NCBI GenBank assembly: GCA_018389105.1
Contig: JACATO010000132.1
Coordinates: forward strand, 1,252,501 to 1,316,500
Reading direction: 5' to 3'
DNA: 64,000 bases
Origin: Nautilus pompilius
Lineage: Eukaryota; Mollusca; Cephalopoda; Nautilida; Nautilidae
Made by a program: the position numbers and the translations under genes. Under the pieces are notes generated by a model. That model made no database searches and had not been told where the DNA came from. It was given only the letters and a program-made list of their open reading frames with translations. How positions within the stretch are numbered: position 1 is the stretch's first letter; each line of letters begins with the position of its first letter. Of the stretch, positions 40,006 to 50,840 are shown piece by piece.

Positions 40006-40682
40006 TATATCAAAATAGTAGTATTAAATCAAAGGATATCTCACTTTTAGTGGTATTTAAAGAAGGTAAAATTTCAGGAAACAAATAAATAAATAAATGT
40101 TGTTTGTTTTTTTACAAAAAATTAATATCATAGAGGATAAACTAAAGTTATTAGATTAGTAATAAGTTTTTTTTATTTAAAAAAATATTTAAAACAATAG
40201 GTATTCATTAAATCTTATACTAGAATTCTCTTTTATTGTACATTATTTAAAGAATATATAAATATCTAGTCACTTTTTTAAAATGTTTGTTAAGTAGAAT
40301 TTCAAATACTTAATCACCCATAGCATTTATTTAGTTTTATTTTCATGTTTTCTCTTGTTGAGTTTTCTATTTGTCAAAACAATTTTTCCTGGTAGTTTAC
40401 AAGTGAAAGACTAATAATATTCAGGTACCACTAGTGTATGCTAAAAGAAACTTAGCATTTTAAATTAGTTAAATATCTATGTAATCAGGAAATTTGAATG
40501 ACGCAACTAGATAATCCAAAATATAACAATTAACTGCAATTATATAATGAGATATATATGCAATTGATTAAATAATTTATTTAATTACATAGATTTTAAA
40601 TGTGCTCACTAATTGTATACAATAACTACCATCTGCACACTGGAACTAAATACTGTTTTTAAAGCAATTTACACACACAATG

Positions 40683-40713
<31 letters not shown>

Positions 40714-41739
40714 GAGAAATTCTAATTTAAGCAATCTAAAGGAAAAAAACAAAAAAAATATTTTTTTTTTAAATATGACTCATGTTAAAGACATTTTTTG
40801 GGTTAATTTTGAAATAAAAGTAATATTACCAAATTTTATTCTCTTTGCTTTCTTTTGGTGTATTATGACTCATATTGTTCTTCTAATAACTAGTTATTTT
40901 ATATTAATGTCAAATGATGATGATGTTTTAATGATTATGATCCAGTTACACATGAATGGACAGAAATAAGTATGAGAGATAACAGCTGTGGAAAACTAAG
41001 AAAAATTAAAGAAACTGAAAAAATGCTAGTGGCTATTATTAGATTTTAGGTGCAGTGTTGTTGAAGATGTCTGATTTCTTTTCCTTCTAAAATCCTCCAG
41101 TTAATGCACATCTTTAGGTTCCAATGCTTTCTCTTTTTTTCTTTTTTAAAATACTTTAATATTTCCATATGAAGTACTGAGCAGGCAAATTATTACAAAT
41201 TCACAAAATGTTTAGTTGGATACAAAAATTTGAATCTTTGAAAAAGTTTGAAAATGCTTTGTAGTGCATTAAGCAGAGGTGATTTTGAGACCATAACAAC
41301 AAAATTTTGTGGCCATTTTGTGCAAAGCCATTACTTACATAATTAAAATTTACTGACCTTATCGATTTGGAAAGTTTGAAGATTGGAGTGAAATAATGTC
41401 TCAATGCTAGTAAATATTTGCAACATATCCCACATCTTTGCTTGAAACCTTAAAAAAAATGATTTTTTCTACATTTTTAAACGATAATTTAATGTCTGAA
41501 AAACAACAGACAGTTTTTTTTTTTTGACTGATATACTATTTTGTCCATAAAAATTTATTTTGATCTTTTTATTATGTTTTTAAAGAGTGTTAAATGAAGC
41601 AATCTAAAATTTATGTATAATTTATTGACCAATACTGTAAAACTATAAAAAATAAAAAAAACACTATAACATTTGGTATGAAACATACAGTATTGGAAAT
41701 ATTTATGGAAATAGTGCAAAAAAATGGATATACAATGTA
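40006..41739. other. A/T-rich non-coding stretch
   Basis: An (AT)n tract at about 40697-40712 and homopolymers. The long frames here (for example 40613-40969) are lysine/isoleucine-rich and coincide with simple repeats, so I do not call a gene. Confidence 0.5.
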
Positions 41740-42750
41740 AATAACACAAGGCAGAATTTCATCTCTTGTAAAAATGAAATGCTCCATAGTCAAGCTATGT
41801 GTTGATGTAATACAATGTGATTGGTTATCATGCAAGCAATCAGAAAGTGCTGCACCTGCAGAAGGAGTGTGGTGTGGTGACTAAGGTGAATACAATGGCT
41901 CCTTGGAAGGTAATACCACAAGATAAGCACACAGAAATCAATCTTAGCTAGTGAGGGCTACTTTAGGTGGCAGATTGCAACTCCACTTCATGTTTCAAAA
42001 AAAGATGTAAGCAAGACTCTGTGGAAGATACTCAAAACTGATAATAGTGACAAATAGAAAGCCCAAACATTCAAAAAGTGATGTTAAGTACTCAGGGTTC
42101 CAATAGAAATTTTACAAATGACTTAGCTGCAAGTATGGGCGTTAATGTTTCTTTAAGAACAATAAGATACACATTAGCATAAAATGGTTTCAGTGGATGT
42201 GTAGCTGCCTGAAACCTTTGCTGAGGAGAGAAAGCTGGAAGAAGATGCTTTTTACAAATGAGTCTAAGTTTTAACTGTTTAGCAATAATAATCAGCATTT
42301 TGTTTGAAGGCAGACTGGGGATCAGTATAAAAATCAGTGTATAATAGCTATAGTGAAGCAAGGAGTGGATCTGTACAAGTTTGAAACTACATATCAGCCA
42401 AAGGTGTCAAAGATTTGCATAAAATCAAAGGCATACTGACTGCTGACAGGAACAGGCAGGTCCTTATCAATCATGCCATTTTTTCAGGAAGACATCTCAT
42501 TGGTGGAGATTCATCTTCCAACATGCCAATGACCCCAAGCATATAGTTACTGTGGTTAAAAATTATCTGGAACATAAAGAGACTGATGGAACATGCAAAG
42601 ATGCCTTGGCCTGCACAATATCTGATATGAACATTATTTGAGTTTATATGGGGTTATATGGCTATTAGTCAAATGCTAACTAAACACCTTGGATGAATTG
42701 TGAAAAGTGATACAGGTATTGGAGCAACACAGTCATACATTATTAACCAG
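41740..42750 (+). mobile_element. Decayed Tc1-like DNA transposon (transposase relic 2)
   Basis: Plus-strand frames show a second, distinct Tc1-like lineage. Near 42130-42180, GVNVSLRTIRYTLA matches the STVRRRL helix region. NGFSGCVAA follows, and near 42215-42275 KPLLRRES...FTNESKF has the first catalytic Asp read as Asn. FV-RQTGDQYK near 42300 matches a WRRPGE.Y region. Near 42460-42515, INHAI-FSGRHLIGGD is followed by FQHANDPKHIVTVV at about 42515-42560 (family FQQDNDPKHTA), then KNYLEHKETDGT to about 42597 and SDMNII near 42622-42640 (family SPDLNIIE). This P-KHTA/KNYL pattern belongs to a different Tc1 subgroup from relics 1 and 3. Multiple stops and frame changes; terminal repeats not identified, so the boundaries are estimates. 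Confidence 0.82.
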
Positions 42751-42920
42751 CATGGGAGCATAAAATAAAGGTGGCATGCTCTATATAAAGTAAAAGAGTC
42801 ACATACCAAATACTAATGCATTGTACAACATATTTATTTTGTTTTTGTATATTTTCTCTAATAATGCTTTGTATGTGTGTATTATATATGTTAATTCTAA
42901 TATAAAATATTGTATGATAA

Positions 42921-43220
42921 TATGCCCTGGTAGTCATGTTAGCTACATCAACCATTGATGTTATGGCATTTCTCTACTCATGGTCGCATTGTTTTTACAC
43001 CATGTGAAACTGTTAAACAATGCAAGTCATGATAAACTGTTCTATTAGGTGAAATGTTTTGGGAAACGGATCAACCATCCAGAATTTTTGGTAAACTAGT
43101 TCTCTTATCTGAAAATTTCCAGCTTTTCTAAGATTCCTGATCTTCAACTAAAATCCAATTTTGATTTTGGTCTTTGAGAAAATGTCATTTGCCAAAATTT
43201 CAGTTAAGAAGAGGTTCAGT
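42921..43220 (-). repeat. Unnamed ~290 bp interspersed repeat, copy B
   Basis: Direct partner of 19501-19785, same orientation. The best-matching segment lies at about 42990-43125: GCATTG-TTTTTACACC, TGTTCTATTAGG, AATTTTTGGTA-ACTAGTTCT, TCTGAAAATTT-C. The right edge is AGTTAAGAAGAGGTTCAGTG (43203-43222), which reads as an outward terminus when reversed. It sits between Tc1 relic 2 and the left end of Tc1 relic 3, so it may be an independent insertion or the end of a larger element. Confidence 0.7.
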
Positions 43221-43236
43221 GTATATATAATATATA

Positions 43237-44306
43237 CACAGTGCCTTGCCATATTAATTGGGCAAATTTTATAAATAAATGTGATTGCCTAAAATGTATA
43301 TATTTAAGCTGTGACTATGTATATGTTGATTGTCAAGATGGGAAAACAGGTAGATTTTACAATATTTCTCTGTTTACCTGAGGTCATGTTTAGTTCATTC
43401 ACTTTTCCAGCCAGAGTCAAATGACAGATTTCCAATGATCTTAACATTTCTTATGAATCGGTGACCAATATTATCATGAAGTTTACTAAGGAAAATGTCA
43501 CTGTTGCTGCAAAGATACCCGAGAGGCCATTAACAGTGATGCTATGACAAAAATATGCCATTACTTGCCATGTCCACACTTACCAGCAAGATTCTCTTGT
43601 TGACATTCCCCAAGCAACATGAATAAGCCAAAGAATGGTCCAACTTCATATCCAACAAATTGGCTGCAGATATATAAATAAAATACTTTATAGGATTTGG
43701 TCAAAGGATATAACCCTTGAATATTGTCAGCATGTACTCTTCTTTAATGAATCCAGGTTTCTGTAATTCATATCTGGAGATCACGAACTGTGATCTAGTA
43801 TGGTTGAAAGACAGAATTGGTTTTTGTTGAAGAATGTCTCAAATCTTCCAGGTACATTTCCATTTTAAAGACATGTCTACCATTGTATCAACAAGACGTA
43901 CTGAGATCTGATGCATTATTTCTCAGGAGGATACTGATACATGTCACACATCTCAAGTGATCATAGATTGGATGACAAATCAAGGCATTCAACTTGAATG
44001 TGCTTGAGCACCAGTGAGAGCATCTGAAATGAATCATCAGTTGAAAGAAACTTTTTTCACATCCTGTCAATATGATGGAATTAAAGGAAACTCTTACACA
44101 GGTATAAGGATAACTTAAACCAGACCATACTATAAGGTTTTGTTGATTTAATGCCAAGCTGGGTAGAGGCTCTGTGCTACAAAAAGTAGTTTCACCAATC
44201 GCTAACATAAATACGTCATTATTGATTTATTATCACAATAGCTTTGTCAAGATTTAAAATTGTAATAACTTATTTAATATTTTTTATTAATTTCAGTTAG
44301 CACTAT
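43237..44306 (+). mobile_element. Decayed Tc1-like DNA transposon (relic 3) with a recognisable left terminus
   Basis: The left end reads CACAGTGCCTTGCCATATT directly after TATATA, matching the common Tc1-type terminus CAGTGCCTTGC. A possible eroded right end lies at about 44295-44306 (GTTAGCACTATA, reversed TATAGTGCTAAC). Between them, plus-strand frames give LFFNESRF near 43738-43760 (first Asp read as Asn), QEDTDTCHTSQVIIDWMTNQ near 43925-43985 (family QQDNARPHTA..V.DFL...), a degraded SPDMNPIE segment near 44020-44050, and FVDLMPSWVEALC near 44139-44180 (family I.SMPRRC.AV). This is a DD34E-type Tc1 transposase with several stops and frame shifts. Family length is about 340 residues, so the roughly 1.07 kb here is close to a full element. 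Confidence 0.82.
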
Positions 44307-44489
44307 ATATGTTCTTCAAATAAATTATTTTAGTGATTAAAACAAATAAAAGCTTTAGCAATATTAATAATTTGATAAAAATAAACATTAGGAAATATAT
44401 TGTAAATTATAAACATTAGACATAGTTTATACAATGTAAAGATCATGTACATAATTAATATATCCTCAATTTCTTACAAATAGTAGTAG

Positions 44490-44539
<50 letters not shown>

Positions 44540-46726
44540 CTTATCTGATCTGTTTTACATATTATTAATTATGGCTTTAAAAAAATTGCTGGAGGGTTTG
44601 AACAATAACTATTTTATGAAGGTTTCTAACTTAAAAAAAATAAGTGTTTATTGAAATATGGTATTTAATGTTTATCTTAATTAGACTGTTTTTCTTTTGC
44701 ATTGTAAATACTTTTAATTGAAATTGAAATAGATAGTTTAAAGTAATGTTTTGTAACATAATTGTGAACAATTTTTTCAAGCACTGACTTTAGATGTGAA
44801 CCACCAAGGTTTTAAAAATGATGATTAATTGGTCTCTCTCATCACACACAGTCTATAGGAAAATTGCTTTTAATAGGTATGTGTGTGTGAAAATATACCA
44901 TATCATGTGCAGAGCCAAAAGGTTTGAAAGTTACAGGCAAAGTTGCAGTCACTTGCAACTAGTCACTTCACTGATTTCTTTAATCGGTAGGGATGCAGAG
45001 CATAAATTTTGTCAGGAGTAAAATGGTCATGTTTATTTACAAAACTATTGAAGAAAAGTTGGCTCAAATAAAAGATAACAAGAATTCCAGCTGATCATGG
45101 ATCACTGCACATAATCTTTGAAGTGTCACTAACCAAGAATCCATTATACATGAATGAACACTTGGAATACAACCATAGGAATTTATTTTTCAAAATAAAT
45201 GTTACAATGCAAATCTAAAAGATTCAGTGAACTAAAATGATCAATAAATAAATAAAAAATAATAATTTTAAAGTACAAAAAATTGTACATTGGTAATAGT
45301 TTTTTATGCTATTTACAACTTTAACCCTTTTAAATTATTTTGTTAAATATAAAAAAAAAAAACAAGTGGTCTTGGAAACTGATATTACTCTCTAGAAATT
45401 TTAATAATTCTATATTTTGAAATCTTACTATTTTGATTGTCCACCCCATTTAAGTCAGTCAGTTATGGTTCTCCCTACACTATAATATTTGTTTAAAAAA
45501 TCTTGCTTTAAAAACATGTTTCCATTTAAACTTTATGACAATTACATTAAAACCCATTTATAAACACTAAGCATTCTATTGTTATTCTTTTTCACATAAT
45601 GTGTGATAAGTTGCTTAAAAATGCATTACTTTACTGCAAACCTAACAAAAAAAGAAGCTTGATCTGTAAAACTGTTGACCTAAGTATAAATAAGTTATTA
45701 ATTTCTCTAAATGTATAGTGAAAATAGGAATTGTTTTCCACTACCTTATTGACAAACATAAGAAAATGGTATATAATTTTTTTTCAATTGTTATAAACTG
45801 AAACAATATTTAAAATCATTTAGAAAAAGATCCTCTCCATGGTCCATGCCACCTGCTCACTTGTAATCAATTATATGCATCTGTTTATCTGGAAACAAGT
45901 GAGTCCTGACAAGCTTGGTATTTACTCCAAGATCTCTTTCATAAGACATATGCAGCTACCCACCACCTATTTTATTAGATCATTTAGTCTAAAGAAACAA
46001 TAGATTTTTTTACCAAAGTTGATTGTATCCTCATTATCAAAGTAGGAAAAAAACACCTCCCCTCATTTATCAGTTCTATAGCAACCATTTGCAATTTTAA
46101 TTCTTTGGTCATTGTTCAGAATTCTTTATCTACAGTGAAAGTTTACTTGTTTAAAACATTTTTGTGTAATCAACTCATTTAAAAATGTAGGTGCATGTCA
46201 TTTAGTGTGGAAAGGAGGGTTGAGTTTGCCAAGCAATAAAATTTTGGATTATTTAGGAGCCTGTTCATTGCCAGAGGTTATATGACTGCTACTACAAATT
46301 TGTAAATACTAGCCACATGAGTAAAGAGAATTTTTTTTTAGTTACAGTATAATGGAAAAGTTGGTGTGTTCTGAAAATTCTGTCTAATCTAGGTTCCAGA
46401 TATAAAGATATGGTATTTTTAAAATGTAATTATGATGCAGTGACAATTTATTATTTTTCAGCATGGGGAGAAAGAACAGTTGTCCAAAGAACACACATCT
46501 GTAATTATAGCTTTTAGCTTACCTATCCCTAGGCAACTATCTCATATACAAACCCAAACACCAGGCTAAATTAATAAAGTCAACCAATCAAAATGGTGTG
46601 TGGTAAAGATAGAAAGAAAAATTTTCTTTTCTTTTTTCCTCCCAATCTCTGCTGTCTACCTTGGCAAAACAGTCTTTCTGCTTATATTTACATTTAATAA
46701 AATAAGATTATGCTGAATTAATCTGG
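44307..46726. other. A/T-rich non-coding stretch
   Basis: Includes a long compound microsatellite (listed) and an A12 run near 45351-45362. No gene supported. Confidence 0.5.
44495..44540. repeat. Compound microsatellite (TC)n(AC)n
   Basis: About nineteen TC units run directly into about four AC units, the same junction type as at 6367-6401. Confidence 0.97.
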
Positions 46727-46800
46727 AGTGTGTGTGTGTGTGTGCGTGCATGCATGCGTGTGTGCGTGTGGGTGGGTGAATGTATGGGTGTCTGTCTGTT
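46727..46800. repeat. Imperfect (TG)n / TGCA-rich microsatellite
   Basis: Alternating purine/pyrimidine tract with TGTG, GCATGCATGCG and GGTGGGTG interruptions, ending in TCTGTCTGT. Potential Z-DNA-forming tract. Confidence 0.9.
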
Positions 46801-46884
46801 TGCTGTATGGTTAATATTATCCTGAGAACTTCCATAAACCATTAGACTGTCTGCTCATAGTTTTAATTGTGTGGTCATCACTAA

Positions 46885-47440
46885 ATGGAAGCTTCTTTTT
46901 TGGAAGCTAAGCTTAAACTAATTGCTATTACTTTTAAAAGCAGATAGCAGTTTTATTACACTTGGAAAAACAAGGCCGTCAAGGCATTCATTGGGAAGAA
47001 TTTAATGGCTCAGTCTCGTGTGGTGATGTTAGGTCGATTAAGCTGCACTGATTGAGGTATGGCAATGATCTTTTTGCCCCAGGGTACTAATTTTCCATAA
47101 CAATTCAAATACTGTCATCCTCAGCTGACATTTTTAACAAAATCTGGCCAAGCTCATTAGCATGGAGGGTGTTAGTGTAGTTTGGATAGGGCACAACTGT
47201 GAAACTGTATCCTTACATTTACATTCAGATTTGTTTCTTTGACTTGGCTGAGCAGCACCCTCAGGCTACATTTGAAATCTTTTGTGGAGGAAAATTATTT
47301 AAGTTGAATGAAACTCTGAGAATAACAATTGTGGATTGATTTTATTGTATCACTCTTGGAATCCAACCATTTTGAAAAGCTCTGTCTAAGAGACGGCCTC
47401 TTGATTATGGCTGTGACATTTAAGTAAATCCATTTGATGA
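46885..47440. promoter_or_regulatory. Candidate conserved non-coding island upstream of a broken exon
   Basis: More than 500 bases of even composition with almost no homopolymers, the longest such stretch in the window. It contains homeodomain/MEIS-like and bHLH-like words, for example CAGCTGACA (47122-47130), GCTCATTAGCATGG (47151-47164), GATTGAGGTATGG (about 47052-47064) and GATTGATTTTATTG. No frame on either strand is protein-like and no transposon motif is visible. It may be a cis-regulatory element or an ancient unrecognised insertion. Function is inference. Confidence 0.35.
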
Positions 47441-47513
47441 ATTTATGAGTAAAATTCCAAAACAAAATTACAACTTTTTCTTTTGACTCTGCTTTTTCTT
47501 TCTATCATGGCAG

Positions 47514-48060
47514 GAACTGGGGAAAAGATTAGAGGATGCACTACAGGAATTAGCATCTTTGAAGTTGCAGTAAAAAAAACTAGAAGTAGAAAAAAACAGT
47601 TGTTTTGCTGAAATTTAAGAGCTGTGGTCCATTAAAAATGAAAATCTAACCTTTAGTCATGATTTAGACAGTGCCATTCAAAAAATAAAGGAAATGAATT
47701 TCAAGATTGGTCATCTGCAGAGAGATCTGAAACACAACAATAACCAAACAGAATTACTAGAGATTTTACAATCAAAATTAGGTAAGATTCACAAAGAAAA
47801 GCTGCAGTATAAATCAAAAAAGAAGGAATGTCAACAGATTATTAATGAATTAAATTTTGAAATTGAAAAACTAAAACATACTATTGCTAATTTTGATGTT
47901 AGTAAGCAAGATTTTATCAGAGACCACTGCCTAGAAAGAACTGTACTCAGTGAGAAAATAGCAGCTGTCAGAAAAGGTCAAACACTCCTTCAATGAGTTT
48001 GTGGCAATAAAGCGAGAAATGTCTTAAATGAAAGATGAAATGAAAATCTGAGAGAACCAT
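47514..48060 (+). pseudogene. Broken coiled-coil protein exon behind a canonical splice acceptor
   Basis: A long pyrimidine tract (47477-47505) and CAG at 47511-47513 precede an exon-like frame starting ELGKRLEDALQELASLKLQ. The frame stays coding for about 160 codons except for TAA at 47571-47573 and at 47616-47618, and it ends at TGA 47994-47996. At 47992 the +1 frame continues with NEFVAIKREMS to a stop at 48025-48027, suggesting a one- or two-base indel. The residues are E/K/L/Q-rich with heptad-like spacing (HLQRDLKHNN, IINELNFEIEKLKHTIANFD), typical of a long coiled coil such as cytoskeletal or ciliary proteins. I cannot name the parent. The acceptor suggests a duplicated or decayed genomic exon rather than a processed copy. 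Alternatively it is a retrocopy that happens to start after CAG. The longest intact piece is 47694-47996 (100 codons). Confidence 0.65.
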
Positions 48061-49884
48061 TGAGTATGCCATCAAGATCACCAGTTAACCATTTTAAAAC
48101 TCTCGTTACAAATATAGGAAAGTTGTCAGCAAAATATAGTTATAAAAATAAATAAATGAGAAAAATCACAAGTAATGTCAATGTTGAATAAGTAAATTTT
48201 AATCATATTAGCACTGAATTGTATGTGTATATCATTTTCAGGAAAAGTTTATTCCAAATTGAAAATGATAAGGCAATTGAAAAAAAAAGTCATTAAAATG
48301 TTTGTTGTTTTCTAAAATTTAATTTCAGTTTAATTGAAGCATTTTTAGATGCCCTGGGAGATTGATCCAACAAACAAGAAGTCTTACTGAACATGTAAAT
48401 GTGTGGCACTGCCAGAGGTAGCCCTTAAACCTATTGAAATTTTACTGCTTGCAATTTTAATAGTTTTGGTAATATAAATTTAGAAACTTGTTTGTTTTTG
48501 AAGTGATTGATGCTGTTACTATAGACAACTGCTACTGATAATGGCTTTTATATATATATATATATATATATACTAATTTGCTCTTGCATATACACACAAT
48601 CAAATAAAGAAGATGCTGTTGTTTTTTTTTTTACTGTGTGGGGTATTTTGGTTGAGAATACAAAGAACAGTGCATTTGAAGAAGCAGGCTAAATCAGTGA
48701 GGAAAAAGCATTACTTATTAGGACTATTTCTGGAGAAATCCCACAAAAGATGTACTGAGAGAGAGAGAGACGGACACCAAATGTTACTGGATAAACACCA
48801 GGTATGGCTAGGAGCCAGTATTAGAGTGTCACCCTACTAAATGTTATGAATTTGCAATAAATTATGTGAAAATAGTCAAAATTTATGAAAGGCTTTTGAA
48901 ATAATTCTGGTGAAATAAAAAGATTGTCACAGTACTATCTTGTTTTTAAATGTTGTTTGTAGCTTTGTGACATCTACTAGATTTTTGCTTATCAAAATCT
49001 TGGTACTTTCTAAATTTCTAAGGATTTTTATGTCTACTTATGTTATCAATTGACTTTATTTTTTAATATTTATTTGTGGGCACTGTAAGGTGAATATCTA
49101 AACTCATCTCAGTTCTTATAGATTTTGGTTGTTTACATCTGTTTTTTTTTTTGTTTGTTTTTTTACTACCTGCCCTCATACTGTTCATTGCACCATAAGT
49201 AAAATAGTTGGTAAGTACATGATGGCAGTACAGCTGCTTGCCACAGATGAAATCTTAGAAATTATAACAAATAAGTTTAATATTAGAATCAACAAGAAAT
49301 ACTATGCAGAAGATAATTAACATATAACTGCAAATAAAATCACGTATAATTTTGATTTATTATTTGTTTGAGAAAAAGTAATATATCAACTAAATAAAGA
49401 ACTTTTCTCTTTTTTTTGCTACTCTGGTGAAACTACTCAAGTTTAAAAATTGTTTGAAGTTGTGGAAAGGGAGGTGGCATTATACTTTAGAAGCCTCTTA
49501 ATTTCTTCTACTATTGCAGAAAGAGAGTGGGTTTGTACTCATGAGGATAATAATATATGTATAAAGTATATTTTCAACAAATAATTATTAATTGCTTTGT
49601 TTAGCCAGAATCTATTATATCTTGTAAAAGATCCTCAAGGTTAAAAAAAAAATGTTGATACAATTTTTAAACTGATTGACATTACTGGTATTATAGTAAT
49701 TTCATTGATGCAGATTTCTTTTACTAAGAAGAATTAATTTTAATAATATTACAAGTATTTTAGCTAGTTTATAGCTACATTTTGTTGATTGTAAAAATAT
49801 TTTTTTTTTGTTTCTACATATTGAATGCCTTTGATAATTTGAAATGTTTATATCAGATAGAAAAACAAAAAAAAACTTAACTAA
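48061..49884. other. A/T-rich non-coding stretch
   Basis: Holds an (AT)n tract and a short even-composition patch near 48640-48840 with a (GA)n run. No gene supported. Confidence 0.5.
48548..48573. repeat. (TA)n microsatellite
   Basis: About thirteen uninterrupted TA units. Confidence 0.95.
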
Positions 49885-50840
49885 ACAGATTTGATAGAGT
49901 GAATTTTACTGAACCCATTCCAATAATTTATTGCTTTTTCAAAATGTGGTTTGAACCAAGGTTTTGCACAACAATTCCATAATTTTTTTGGTTTTATATT
50001 TGGCAGTCTGGAGGATTATCTTGCATCTCATTAAGTTTATTACCAGTTAAAATACATTGATTTTCACATTAACAAAATTTTACAATCATTTCTGAACTTT
50101 TTTCAGAATCAAAATTATGTAATTCAGTTTTTCTATAATGGTGAGATTTTCTGTATTTCCTTTTTGATAGGTTGACATTTTCTAGTGTTGAATTTCATCT
50201 CCCAGTTGAGTGATTATTTTGAACTTGTCTAGATTTAGCCGAAAGTTATTTTTGTTGTTCTCTCTTTTTTTTTAAATCATTGAATCAACTACAATTATTT
50301 TTGTTTATGTTTACAGATTTATCATTATTGTTTACATAAATTTTAAAAAAATACATTAGGACTTAGAGCCAAACCCTGTAATACTCCATTGGATGCTTTC
50401 TTAAATTGGGATTACTTATAATAGTACTGTTGGCATCTGCTACACTGAGAATTTTATCCATAAGACAAATGTACATTTTATAGATATTTATTTTTTCCCT
50501 TAATAACCTTTATTGGGAATGCTGTTTTAAAGTGTAAACAAACCACATCTACAGATTACAATTATCAGCATTAATAATCTTTGCAACATTATTTGAACAA
50601 TTTTAGAAGATTAATCATACAGGATCTTTCTTGAAATCCATGCTGAGAGTGTGTCAAAATATTAATTTGAAAAAGAACATTCATTAATTTTTTAATAAAA
50701 AATTGTAAAATTCCTGCATATTTTTAAATTGAAAATGACAGGCCTGTAGTTGCCAAGATCACTTTTAACATTGACTATCTTCCATATTTTTCACTTATCT
50801 GGAATAACAATTTTTTATGAGGATGAATTATATATTAAAA
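49885..50840 (-). mobile_element. Decayed CR1/jockey-type LINE reverse transcriptase fragment
   Basis: Reading the minus strand from about 50830 leftwards gives reverse-transcriptase landmarks in order. SDLGNYRPV lies near 50735-50760 (family SDP.NYRPVSL), then a SQHGFQERSCMINLL segment near 50600-50655 (family QHGF...RS...NLL). VDVVCLHFKTAF lies near 50520-50560 (family VDVVYLDFSKAFD), then SNGVLQGLALSPNVFF near 50355-50395 (family SGVPQGSVLGP.LF). Next come NFRLNLDKFKI near 50215-50250 and a KTLVQTTF segment near 49945-49970 (family KSLVRPHLEY). This spans the reverse transcriptase core and thumb of CR1-like non-LTR elements. The element is very old, with numerous stops and frame shifts. 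The endonuclease domain and both ends are missing or unrecognisable. Confidence 0.82.

Noticed and set aside
39844-40050. 68-codon frame crossing the right end of the 39.5 kb element
   Set aside because: Crosses the element boundary into flanking DNA, so it cannot be an element gene.
40613-40969. 118-codon plus-strand open frame, the longest in the window
   Set aside because: Runs through A-runs and an (AT)n tract, is dominated by K, N, I and F, and shows no domain. It fits chance in A/T-rich DNA.
42092-42361. 89-codon minus-strand open frame
   Set aside because: Antisense shadow of Tc1 relic 2.
43888-44208. 106-codon minus-strand open frame
   Set aside because: Antisense to the recognisable Tc1 transposase relic on the plus strand.
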